A DNA stretch of 64,000 bases from an uncultured Gemmatimonadales bacterium (GTDB lineage: Bacteria > Gemmatimonadota > Gemmatimonadetes > Gemmatimonadales > GWC2-71-9). A program made the position numbers and the translations under genes. The stretch spans positions 62,001 through 126,000 of the forward strand of contig CAMYLY010000008.1 in the NCBI GenBank assembly GCA_947259405.1, given 5' to 3'. The notes below the pieces were generated by a model that worked only from the letters and a program-made list of their open reading frames with translations, did not search any database and had not been told where the DNA came from. This document shows positions 45,083 to 52,355 of this stretch, one piece after another (positions within the stretch are counted from its first letter, which is position 1; the number at the start of each line of letters is the position of its first letter).

Positions 45083-45519
45083 AACCACTGGTTGGTGTTG
45101 GCGAGCAAGCACCTGTCTTCGAACTCGAGGGGTCGGATGGGGAAACGCATTCATTGAAAGAGATGCTCAATGAGGGGCACGTCCTTTTGATCTTCTACCC
45201 GGGCAACAACACGCCGGGCTGAAACAAACAACTCTCCGCCGTGCGCGATGAGATCGAAAAGTACAGCAAGAAGAGTGTCAGGCCGTTCGGCGTTAACCCC
45301 GCGGGAATCGAGAGCCACCGCAAGTATGCCGCGAAGTTCAAATTCCCGTTCCCGCTGCTGAGCGATCGTGATCGGTCCGTTGCAGCAGCGTATGGAGCAC
45401 TCAAGGACGATGGGAGACGGATCCAACGGAGCGTTGTCCTCGTCCACCGAGCTGGACGCGTCGTCTTCTCGGCGCGTGGCGCGCCCGGAGCAGACGTGAG
45501 TCTGCCCCACCTCGACTGA
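45079..45519 (+). CDS. Peroxiredoxin with in-frame UGA at the active site: probable selenoprotein
   Basis: A 146-residue AhpC/BCP-type peroxiredoxin, GTG start 45079, with TGA at codon 48 (45220-45222) and open reading in the same frame on both sides. The motif LIFYPGNNTPG-TGA-NKQL puts the UGA at the peroxidatic Cys (usual TPGC). Residues after it, including LLSDRDRSVAAAYGAL and the Arg-bearing IQRSVVLVHRAGRVVF, are intact peroxiredoxin. No Cys remains elsewhere, so it would be a 1-Sec enzyme reducing peroxides with help from thioredoxin or glutathione. A SECIS-like hairpin begins 10 bases after the UGA. The trxB gene lies 1.1 kb downstream. Alternative: a fresh nonsense mutation. Confidence 0.78.
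45233..45253 (+). promoter_or_regulatory. Candidate bacterial SECIS hairpin
   Basis: Just 3' of the UGA, TCTC-CGC (45233-45239) pairs with GCG and GAGA (45245-45253), with a two-base AU bulge on the 3' side and a five-base apical loop CGUGC. A G sits at loop position two, and the loop begins 18 bases after UGA. Bacterial SECIS elements have the loop 16-37 bases after UGA and a G in the first two loop positions, so the geometry fits. Confidence 0.55.
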
Positions 45520-46247
45520 TGGACTTGCATGGCAGAGTTGCCCTGGTCACTGGCGCGGGGCGCCGGGTGGGACGCGCGATCGCTGAGGCGCTCGCCGCAA
45601 AGGGGGCAACACTTGCCATCCATTACAACACCTCAGCGAACGATGCGCAGGCACTCGCCCATCAGCTCGGAAATGCCAAGACGTTCCAGGCCGAACTGCG
45701 CGACGCGAGGGCTGCCGAACAACTCCCTCGCGATGTCGCGGCTGCATTTGGTCGGCTCGATGTCGTAGTGAATTCCGCGTCGGTGATGATCCGCCTGCCG
45801 TTTGGCTCCGTAACGGCCGAGGACTGGGACCGGGTCCTCCAGGTCAATGCGCGTGCGTACTTCTTCGTGGCCCAAGGGGCGGCTGACGCGCTGCGGGCGA
45901 CGAGCGGCACGATCATCAACATTTCGGATCTTTCAGCTGTGGAGGCATGGCCAGCCTACCTCCCCCACGCCGCGAGCAAGGCGGGCGTCGATGTCCTGAC
46001 GAAGGGGCTGGCGCGAGTGCTCGCTCCCGACGTGCGTGTGAACGCCATCGCGCCCGGTGCGGTGCTGCTTCCCGACGATTGGGGAGATGCGGAGGCAGCG
46101 CAGATCGTGGACACCACGCCGCTGCGGCGCCTCGGCTCGCCTGCAGATGTCGTACGTGCCGTGCTTTACCTGATCGAATCGGATTTTACGACAGGAGCCA
46201 CCTTGGTCGTTGATGGCGGTCGCATGCTCCCGACCCGACAGGCGTGA
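45519..46247 (+). CDS. SDR, pteridine-reductase/FolM-like
   Basis: A 242-residue classical SDR overlapping the peroxiredoxin stop at TGATG. The cofactor motif is TGAGRRVGRAIA (GxxxRxG as in pteridine reductases), VVNSAS is the NNAG equivalent, INISDLSA gives the Asp found in PTR1/FolM, and the C-terminal SKAGVDVLTKGLA is family-like. At the active position YxxxK the sequence is HAASK, so the catalytic Tyr is His. Activity might be altered or lost. Substrate otherwise would be dihydropteridine or similar. Confidence 0.78.
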   Translation: MDLHGRVALVTGAGRRVGRAIAEALAAKGATLAIHYNTSANDAQALAHQLGNAKTFQAELRDARAAEQLPRDVAAAFGRLDVVVNSASVMIRLPFGSVTAEDWDRVLQVNARAYFFVAQGAADALRATSGTIINISDLSAVEAWPAYLPHAASKAGVDVLTKGLARVLAPDVRVNAIAPGAVLLPDDWGDAEAAQIVDTTPLRRLGSPADVVRAVLYLIESDFTTGATLVVDGGRMLPTRQA

Positions 46248-46657
46248 ATCCCGTGCCCGATGCGCACGAGCCAGCTATGTTTCGACGTCCGCCGAAACGG
46301 CCCAAGCGACGCCGATCCGATCAGCCCATCGATCGGGCTGCGAGCGCTGCGGAAGCGATCGACCTGTTCAATAGCGGGGCGTATTGGGAAGCGCACGAGG
46401 CGCTCGAGGCGATCTGGCGGTCGGTCGATGATGAAAGCGAAGCGACCGTTCTCCAGGGTTTGATCCAGGCGGCTGCCGCGCTGCTGCACCGCGACCGCGG
46501 GAACCAACATGGCGTGCGGGTCGTTGGGGGAGCAGCGTTGGACAAACTCGCCGGGATGCAGCACCCGGCGGTGGAATTCGAAACCGAGCGGTTCAGCCGT
46601 CAGCTTCGCCGCGCGCTCGAAGCGTGCGGGGCGGCGCCCCGACTGACGTTGAAGTGA
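46244..46657 (+). CDS. DUF309 family protein
   Basis: A 137-residue protein started at GTG 46244, overlapping the SDR stop. LFNSGAYWEAHEALEAIW and LQGLIQAAAALLHRDRGN are the DUF309 hallmark segments; the helical bundle may bind a small anion or nucleic acid. Function unknown. The N-terminal 30 residues are basic (KRPKRRRSD) and may be a lead-in extension. Stands between two redox genes. Confidence 0.82.
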   Translation: MNPVPDAHEPAMFRRPPKRPKRRRSDQPIDRAASAAEAIDLFNSGAYWEAHEALEAIWRSVDDESEATVLQGLIQAAAALLHRDRGNQHGVRVVGGAALDKLAGMQHPAVEFETERFSRQLRRALEACGAAPRLTLK

Positions 46658-46663
46658 GGCGAC

Positions 46664-47653
46664 ATGGGTGAATCAGTGCAGACCACGTATGACGTGATCA
46701 TCGTTGGCGGAGGCCCAGCGGGCCTGTGCGCAGCCCTCTATAGCGGGCGTGGTATGTTGAACGCGCTGCTCATCGAGCGCGGCCTTCCCGGTGGCGAGCT
46801 CCTCAACACCGATCTGATCGAGGATTACATCGGCTTTGAGAGCGTCAAAGGACCTGAGCTTGCCCGGCTCATGACGGAGCACGCGAAGAAGTTCGGCGCC
46901 GAGGTGGTGATGGACACCGTGGAGGCTATCGAGCAGCGGCCCAATGGCGAGTTCCTCGTCACCACGCAGCTTGGCAAGGAATACCATGCGCCGGCGGTCA
47001 TCCTCACGGCCGGAGGCACACCACGCAAGCTCGGCGTCCCGGGCGAGCAAGAATACGCCGGTCGCGGCGTGTCGTACTGCGCCGTCTGCGACGGAGCGTT
47101 TTTCAAGGGCGAGGTGCTGGCGGTCATCGGTGGGGGCGATGCCGCCGTGGAAGAAGCGGATTATCTCACGCGGTACGCGGAGAAGGTGTACATCATTCAT
47201 CGACGCAATGAGTTGCGCGCGTCGCAGATTCTCCAGGATCGCGCGTTCAAGAACCCCAAGATCGAGTTCATCTGGAACAAAGTGGTCGAGGAGGTCGAAG
47301 GGGAGCCGCGAGGCGTGACCCGGCTCAAGTTGAATGACACGGTCAGTGGTGAGCACTCCACGCTCACGGTGGGTGGCGTGTTCATCTTTATTGGATTCAC
47401 GCCGAACTCGGGCCTGATCAAAGGCCATTTTGCGCATGATGCGAGTGGCTACATCGTGACCGACAACCATATGATGACCTCGATCCCCGGCCTCTTTGCA
47501 GCGGGCGATCTGCGCGTGCAGTTGACGCGGCAGATCACCACTGCGGTCGGCGACGCCACCACTGCGGCCATTGCGGTCGAGAAGTATTTGACCGATCGGG
47601 CCCACCAGAAGGCGGCGCCTGCCGATGAACGGGAGGCCGTTGCCTCGAGCTAA
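46664..47653 (+). CDS. trxB: Thioredoxin reductase
   Basis: A 329-residue NADPH-dependent flavoenzyme. GGGPAGLCAALYSGR binds FAD, the redox-active CAVC lies near residues 139-142 (YCAVCDGAFFKG), GGGDAAVEEADYL binds NADPH and AAGDLRVQLTRQITTAVGDA closes the FAD domain. It reduces thioredoxin; together with the Sec-peroxiredoxin of the same strand it could make a peroxide-detoxifying chain. Length and motifs are standard low-Mr TrxB. Its last 29 bases overlap the next gene if the ATG is used there. Confidence 0.95.
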   Translation: MGESVQTTYDVIIVGGGPAGLCAALYSGRGMLNALLIERGLPGGELLNTDLIEDYIGFESVKGPELARLMTEHAKKFGAEVVMDTVEAIEQRPNGEFLVTTQLGKEYHAPAVILTAGGTPRKLGVPGEQEYAGRGVSYCAVCDGAFFKGEVLAVIGGGDAAVEEADYLTRYAEKVYIIHRRNELRASQILQDRAFKNPKIEFIWNKVVEEVEGEPRGVTRLKLNDTVSGEHSTLTVGGVFIFIGFTPNSGLIKGHFAHDASGYIVTDNHMMTSIPGLFAAGDLRVQLTRQITTAVGDATTAAIAVEKYLTDRAHQKAAPADEREAVASS

Positions 47654-48287
47654 GATCGTCTGTCTGACGAACGGGGCGTTTCAGGAGAACTGTTACATCC
47701 TTGGTGACGAGGAGTCTGGGCACGCTGTCCTCATCGATCCAGGTGAGGACGTCAATCTCTTCTTCCGTCGTATCGACACGGAATCGCTCGTGTTGGACGC
47801 GATCTGGCTCACCCACGCGCACGTCGATCACATCGCCGGCGTGCGGGAATCCGTGGAACGCGCCGGTGTGCCCGTCTACCTCCACCCCGACGAGCGCGTC
47901 CTCTACGATCGGGCTGCGGAACAGGCCACGTGGCTTGGTGTGGCCGTCCAGTCGCCGCCGACTCCGGACCATGAGTTGCACCACGGGCAGAAGCTCAGCG
48001 TGGGCGGCCTGCAGTTCGAGGTGCGGGCCGTACCTGGGCACAGCCCGGGGAGTGTCGCGTTCGTTGGGCATGGAATTGCGATTGTGGGCGACGCGCTGTT
48101 TGCGGGGTCCATCGGACGGGCTGATCTGCCTGGCGGTGACCTCCACACCCTGCTGGCCTCCATCCGCGACCAGCTCATGACACTTCCGGACGAAACAGTT
48201 GTCTACCCCGGGCATGGACCGGATACGACCGTCGGCGTGGAACGGCGCGGCAATCCATTCCTGACGGGTGCGGCGCGCATTGTATGA
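47625..48287 (+). CDS. MBL-fold metallohydrolase, glyoxalase II-like
   Basis: A 220-residue metallo-beta-lactamase fold enzyme. The dinuclear metal motif is THAHVDHIAG (HxHxDH), followed by PGHSPGSVAF, VGDALFAGSIGRADLPGG and PGHGPDTTVG. The pattern is of YcbL/GloB-type hydrolases acting on thioesters such as S-lactoylglutathione or similar. I take the ATG at 47625; a TTG at 47640 has GGGAGG directly in front and may be the real start, which would trim five residues and shorten the overlap with trxB. Confidence 0.88.
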   Translation: MNGRPLPRAKIVCLTNGAFQENCYILGDEESGHAVLIDPGEDVNLFFRRIDTESLVLDAIWLTHAHVDHIAGVRESVERAGVPVYLHPDERVLYDRAAEQATWLGVAVQSPPTPDHELHHGQKLSVGGLQFEVRAVPGHSPGSVAFVGHGIAIVGDALFAGSIGRADLPGGDLHTLLASIRDQLMTLPDETVVYPGHGPDTTVGVERRGNPFLTGAARIV

Positions 48288-48475
48288 CAAAACAGCGGGG
48301 ACAGAGGGAAGGGACGGATGGGACAGTAATGGCTGTCCCATCCGTCCCCTCTGTCGCTTCCAACACTCTTCGCTGCCTCCGATGCGGGTTCCCCGTCGCT
48401 TCGCGACCGTGGGGATGCAAGAACCCCTGTGCCAACTGTCGGTTCGTGTACCCGCTCGGTGACTGCTCCGACTAG
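48284..48475 (+). CDS. Zinc-ribbon small protein with palindrome-coded insert
   Basis: A 63-residue protein whose ATG overlaps the upstream stop (ATGA). The C-terminal 35 residues form a two-knuckle zinc ribbon: LRCLRCGFP then GCKNPCANCRFVYPLGDC, giving four to six Cys. The first half (about residues 5-25, rich in Gly, Pro, Val) is coded by a palindromic element spanning 48300-48355 that leaves the frame open. Small ribbons of this type bind zinc and may touch RNA or protein; function unknown. The start fits a coupled ORF but translation could begin elsewhere. Confidence 0.65.
   Translation: MTKQRGQREGTDGTVMAVPSVPSVASNTLRCLRCGFPVASRPWGCKNPCANCRFVYPLGDCSD
48300..48355. repeat. 56-base palindromic element, in-frame in small gene
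   Basis: Two stems: GACAGAG (48300-48306) with CTCTGTC (48349-48355), and a continuous 16-bp stem GGGACGGATGGGACAG (48311-48326) with its complement (48333-48348), with a four-base bulge and a six-base loop. The element lies within the 5' part of the zinc-ribbon gene. It resembles REP/RPE-type palindromes that enter coding regions. No second copy is seen in the window. Confidence 0.75.
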
Positions 48476-48484
48476 CGAGGGACC

Positions 48485-49936
48485 ATGGACTCGTGGCTCA
48501 CGACCGACGACGGTCACGACGATGTCACGCGCCAAAGCGAGACACGGATCGAACGGGACACGATGGGCGAAATGCCCGTGCCCGCTTGGGCGCTGTACGG
48601 GATCCAGACGCAGCGCGCTCGACAGAACTTCCCGATCTCTGGGTTGCGGCCCTTGCCAGTGTTTGTTGAGTCAATGGTGTGGATCAAACGGTCTGCGGCC
48701 GTCACGCACCGCGACAGTGGTCGGCTAAGCGGCGAACTGGCGGACGCGGTCATCGAAGCCGCGGACGAGGTACTCGCGGGGCAGCACCGACGCCACTTCG
48801 TGGTCGACCCGTATCAGGCCGGGGCTGGCACCTCTCACAACATGAACGTGAATGAGGTGCTCGCGAACCGGGCCAACGAGCTGTTGGGAGGGCAGCGGGG
48901 CACGTATGTGCCGGTGCATCCCAATGACCACGTCAACATGGCGCAGAGCACGAACGACACGATCCCAACGGCCATCCGTCTCGGCGCGTTGTCGTTACTG
49001 CCCGCGCTCACCGCAGCCTTGTCGGAGCTAGAGAGGGCATTTGATGATCGGGCAGATGCGTTCGACGCGGTCGTCAAGGCGGGCCGCACGCACCTGCAGG
49101 ATGCCACACCGATTCGACTAGGCCAGGAGTTTCGCGCGTTCGCGCATACGGTCGCCCGCAGCCGCGACAGACTAGTCGCAGGCGCAGATTGGCTTGCCGA
49201 CCTCAACATCGGCGGGTCCGCCGTCGGAACAGGACTCAATGTCGAGCCACAATATCCGGCGGCAATGGTTGGCCACCTTGGGCAACTCACCGGGCTTGAT
49301 TTGCGAGAAGGGCAGGACCGTATTCAGCTGATGCAGTCCATGGGGGACGTGGCATCGTTCTCCGGTCTGCTGCGCACGTATGCCACCGATCTCTCGAAGA
49401 TCGCGAACGACATTCGACTCCTGGCATCAGGGCCGCGCACGGGACTGGCGGAAGTTGCGGTTCCGGCCGTCCAGCCCGGTTCGAGCATCATGCCTGGGAA
49501 AGTGAACCCGGTGATCCCTGAGATGGTGAACATGGTGTGTTACCAAGCCATCGGGAACGACGTGACCGTTGCGACCGCCGCCGAGGCCGGTCAGCTCGAA
49601 CTCAACGTGATGATGCCGGTGATCGCGCACAACGTCTTCTTCACCATGCACACACTGACATCGGCGACTGGCGTGTTTGCGGCTCGCTGCGTGCGTGGCA
49701 TCGAGGCGAATCCGAGTCAGGCGGCCTACTGGCTGGAGCGGAGCCCGGCAATCGTCACAGCCCTGGCCCCCCGGATTGGGTACGCGGCCGCCGCCGAATT
49801 GGCCAAGGAAGCGGTCGAACGCGACATGACCGTTCGGGAGCTCGTGACGGAGAAGAAGCTGCTGAGTGATGAAGACCTTGCGCGGGTCTTGGATCTCCGG
49901 GCCATGACCGAGCCGGGTGTGCCCGGTGGGTCCTGA
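48485..49936 (+). CDS. aspA: Aspartate ammonia-lyase
   Basis: A 483-residue class II fumarase/aspartase superfamily enzyme. QAGAGTSHNMNVNEVLANRA and QPGSSIMPGKVNPVIPEMVNMVCYQAIGNDVTV are the signatures; AspA has VIPE and NMNVNEVLAN where fumarase usually has T and NMNANEVIAN. It interconverts aspartate with fumarate and ammonia. The N-terminal 25 residues (LTTDDGHDDVTR) are a variable lead. Its own start is preceded by GCGAGGG. An Rrf2 regulator follows. Confidence 0.9.
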   Translation: MDSWLTTDDGHDDVTRQSETRIERDTMGEMPVPAWALYGIQTQRARQNFPISGLRPLPVFVESMVWIKRSAAVTHRDSGRLSGELADAVIEAADEVLAGQHRRHFVVDPYQAGAGTSHNMNVNEVLANRANELLGGQRGTYVPVHPNDHVNMAQSTNDTIPTAIRLGALSLLPALTAALSELERAFDDRADAFDAVVKAGRTHLQDATPIRLGQEFRAFAHTVARSRDRLVAGADWLADLNIGGSAVGTGLNVEPQYPAAMVGHLGQLTGLDLREGQDRIQLMQSMGDVASFSGLLRTYATDLSKIANDIRLLASGPRTGLAEVAVPAVQPGSSIMPGKVNPVIPEMVNMVCYQAIGNDVTVATAAEAGQLELNVMMPVIAHNVFFTMHTLTSATGVFAARCVRGIEANPSQAAYWLERSPAIVTALAPRIGYAAAAELAKEAVERDMTVRELVTEKKLLSDEDLARVLDLRAMTEPGVPGGS

Positions 49937-49992
49937 GGCAGTTGCGGCGCGCAATTCCGCATAGGATATTAGGAGTTGGGAGGGGTGGACAC

Positions 49993-50433
49993 ATGCGAGT
50001 TACGACTTGGGCGGAATACGGGCTGTTGGTGGCCGTACACTTGGCCGGGCGCAGTCGGACACAGCCGGCGCCAGCTCGCGAGATCGCGGAACGCGAGCGA
50101 CTTCCAGTAGAGTTCGTTGAGCAGATTCTCCTTCGACTCCGCCGCGCCGATCTCGTTGAGAGCCGGCGGGGAGCTCGAGGAGGATATGTGCTGGCGCGCG
50201 ATGCGAGAGATGTGAGCGTGCATGACGTGCTCTCGGCAACAGAGCACCGAACGTTCGAAGTGAACTGCGACGTGCGTCCAATCGACGACAAGCGATGCGG
50301 GCCCATGGCCGAGTGCTCGCTGCGGCCGGTGTGGCGGGAACTGCGCGAGCGGATCGACGAGTTTCTGGGCAGTGTGAGCGTGGCCGATCTCGTGCGTCCG
50401 GAAGCCGAAGTGCGCGAGCTCGTGCGCCTGTAG
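49993..50433 (+). CDS. Rrf2-family transcription regulator
   Basis: A 146-residue regulator; ATG 49993 follows a GGGAGGGG leader. The winged helix has AEYGLLVAVHLA, REIAERERLPVEFVEQILLRLRRADLV and SRRGARGGYVLAR, the Rrf2 helix-turn-helix and wing. Three Cys (NCDVRP, RCGPMAEC) in the C-terminal half fit the iron-sulfur ligands of IscR/NsrR-type members (C-x10ish-C-x5-C). It probably senses cluster or redox state. Targets unknown; the MoeB-type gene downstream is a candidate. Confidence 0.88.
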   Translation: MRVTTWAEYGLLVAVHLAGRSRTQPAPAREIAERERLPVEFVEQILLRLRRADLVESRRGARGGYVLARDARDVSVHDVLSATEHRTFEVNCDVRPIDDKRCGPMAECSLRPVWRELRERIDEFLGSVSVADLVRPEAEVRELVRL

Positions 50434-50495
50434 CTCCGCGGCAGCGAACGACGCTGCTCCACAATATGCGAAGTGCAACGTCCCGGCTCGGTAGC

Positions 50496-51629
50496 ATGCC
50501 TCTTAGCCAAGAAGAGATTCTGCGCTATTCCCGCCACTTGATCCTCCCGGAGGTCGGGGTCGAGGGGCAGGAGCGGCTGCGCCGCAGTTCAGTGCTCGTC
50601 ATTGGGGCAGGTGGCCTCGGGTCCCCTGCGGCGATGTACCTCGCGGCGGCCGGTGTGGGGACGCTCGGTTTGGTCGACTTTGACACGGTCGACGTCAGCA
50701 ACTTGCAGCGTCAGCTGTTGCACGGGACCAGTGCGGTCGGCATGCCCAAGATCGAGTCAGCTCGGCAACGCCTCGCCGACATCAATCCCCACGTCCACCT
50801 CCACGCGCACCGCGTCCGGCTGACCTCGGATAACGCCCGCCAGGTGGTTGCCCAATACGACGTGGTCCTTGACGGGAGCGACAACTTCCCGACGCGGTAT
50901 CTGGTCAACGATGCGTGCGTGCTTGAGGGCAAGCCGTATGTGTACGGCGCGATCTTCCGATTCGAAGGGCAGGCGTCGATCTTCGGAGCCCAGGGTGGAC
51001 CGTGCTACCGCTGCCTCTTCCGTGAGCCGCCCCCGCCCGGGTCGGTCCCGTCGTGCGCGGAGGCTGGGGTCTTTGGCGTTCTCCCAGGGATCATTGGCAG
51101 CATCCAGGCCCTCGAGGCGATCAAACTATTGCTTGATGCGGGAGACACCCTCGTCGGGCGCCTACTCTTGTTCGACGCCCTCAAGCTGGAGTTTCGCGAA
51201 TTGGGTCTTACCCGCGACCCGGAATGCCCGGTCTGCGGGGAACGACCATCAGTTACTGAGCTGATCGACTACGATGATTTCTGTGGGCTCGCGCCTGTGC
51301 CTGCCCAGCGGGACAATCAGATCGACGTCCACGACCTCGCGGTACGACGCGGGAATGGGGAAAGCGTGGTGGTCCTGGATGTTCGTGAGCCAGGAGAATG
51401 GGAGATTTGCCACCTCGACGGGGCGGTGCTGATCCCACTGGGTCAGCTGCCCGCGCGGCTCAAGGAGCTCGATCCGAGTCAGCCGACGGTGACTTTGTGT
51501 CACACTGGCGTGCGTTCGATGCGTGCGCTGGAGATCCTGCGGGCTGCGGGCTTCCAGGATGTCAGAAACGTCACTGGCGGGATTGAAGCGTGGGCTCGGG
51601 AAATCGAGCCTGGGATGGCGAGATACTAG
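50496..51629 (+). CDS. moeB: MoeB/ThiF adenylyltransferase with C-terminal rhodanese
   Basis: A 377-residue protein; ATG 50496 starts the usual MPLSQEEILRYSRHLIL (an ATG 10 codons earlier is possible). The E1-like domain has GAGGLGSPAAMYLAAAGVG for ATP, the two zinc Cys pairs CYRC and CPVCG, and NDACVLEGKPYVYGA. It adenylates the C-terminal glycine of a ubiquitin-like sulfur carrier. The rhodanese at residues 280-375 has CHTGVRS, active Cys near 336, that could pass persulfide. This MoeB-rhodanese arrangement is common in sulfur transfer for molybdopterin, thiamine or cysteine pathways. Confidence 0.92.
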   Translation: MPLSQEEILRYSRHLILPEVGVEGQERLRRSSVLVIGAGGLGSPAAMYLAAAGVGTLGLVDFDTVDVSNLQRQLLHGTSAVGMPKIESARQRLADINPHVHLHAHRVRLTSDNARQVVAQYDVVLDGSDNFPTRYLVNDACVLEGKPYVYGAIFRFEGQASIFGAQGGPCYRCLFREPPPPGSVPSCAEAGVFGVLPGIIGSIQALEAIKLLLDAGDTLVGRLLLFDALKLEFRELGLTRDPECPVCGERPSVTELIDYDDFCGLAPVPAQRDNQIDVHDLAVRRGNGESVVVLDVREPGEWEICHLDGAVLIPLGQLPARLKELDPSQPTVTLCHTGVRSMRALEILRAAGFQDVRNVTGGIEAWAREIEPGMARY

Positions 51630-51649
51630 CGATGGGAGCAGGGATCGAG

Positions 51650-51733
51650 TGCCGAAGGGGGGATTCGAACCCCCACGGGCTTGCGCCCACTGCGCCCTGA
51701 ACGCAGCGCGTCTACCAGTTCCACCACTTCGGC
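51650..51733 (-). tRNA. tRNA-Leu (anticodon CAG)
   Basis: An 84-base type II tRNA on the minus strand. The acceptor GCCGAAG pairs with CTTCGGC, discriminator A. The anticodon loop TTCAGGG has CAG for CUG codons; the long variable arm TGGGCGCAAGCCC is characteristic of leucine. T arm GGTTCGAATCC. No encoded CCA. Confidence 0.97.
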
Positions 51734-51835
51734 AGGAGCGGTGTGACGCGGCCCGAAGGCGACGGCCATCGCTCGTGAAGTCCGGCGTGAGGCCCGGCAA
51801 TATAGACCGGCCCCGGGCCCCGGTCAACAGCGTGC

Positions 51836-51871
51836 TTGACCGACCCCAAATTGTTTCCTATCTTGAACTTA
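51836..51871 (+). promoter_or_regulatory. Sigma-70-like promoter of smpB, near-leaderless
   Basis: TTGACC (51836-51841), a 17-base spacer, and TATCTT (51859-51864). The start of transcription would fall near 51871, five bases before the GTG start of smpB, so the mRNA is almost leaderless. No Shine-Dalgarno sequence precedes that GTG. Confidence 0.7.
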
Positions 51872-51875
51872 GCCT

Positions 51876-52355
51876 GTGTCGAAACGCTCCCAGCCGGAGT
51901 CGGGATCCGGCCATGTTGTGGCCCGTAATCGGAAGGCCCGCCACGATTTCGCCATCCTGGAAACCTGGGAGGCGGGTCTCGTGCTGTCCGGTACCGAGGT
52001 CAAGTCTATTCGCGACGGGAAGGTCAGCATCAAAGGGGCCTACGGAACTCTTCGCAACGGTGAGGTGTGGTTGGAAGGGATGAATGTGTCGCCGTACGAA
52101 CGGGGAGGATATGCGAACCATGATCCTGACCGGCCACGGAAGTTGCTCATGCATCGGCGTGAGATCCGGCGGCTCATCGGCGCACTCGAGCGCAAAGGCC
52201 TGACGCTGGTGCCGTTGGACGTCCATTTCTCGAATGGGAAGGCCAAGGTGACAGTTGCGTTGGCGCGAGGGAAGAACGTCCGCGACCGTCGTGAAGACCT
52301 GAAGCGACGCACGGCGGAGCGCGAAGCCGAGCGGGCTCTTGGGAGGCGCAAGTGA
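51876..52355 (+). CDS. smpB: SsrA-binding protein SmpB
   Basis: A 159-residue OB-fold protein; the GTG at 51876 begins MSKRSQ. Signature segments are ARHDFAILETWEAGLVLSGTEVKSIRDGKVS, PYERGGYANHDPDRPRKLLMHRREI and the basic C-terminal tail RRTAEREAERALGRRK. It brings tmRNA to stalled ribosomes for trans-translation. A promoter with a near-leaderless transcript precedes it. The stop overlaps the amidase start. Confidence 0.97.
   Translation: MSKRSQPESGSGHVVARNRKARHDFAILETWEAGLVLSGTEVKSIRDGKVSIKGAYGTLRNGEVWLEGMNVSPYERGGYANHDPDRPRKLLMHRREIRRLIGALERKGLTLVPLDVHFSNGKAKVTVALARGKNVRDRREDLKRRTAEREAERALGRRK

Noticed and set aside
45079-45519. Peroxiredoxin as a plain pseudogene
   Set aside because: Considered, but the stop lies precisely at the active-site residue with preserved frame and a SECIS-like hairpin, so selenocysteine is the better reading. 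Kept as an alternative.
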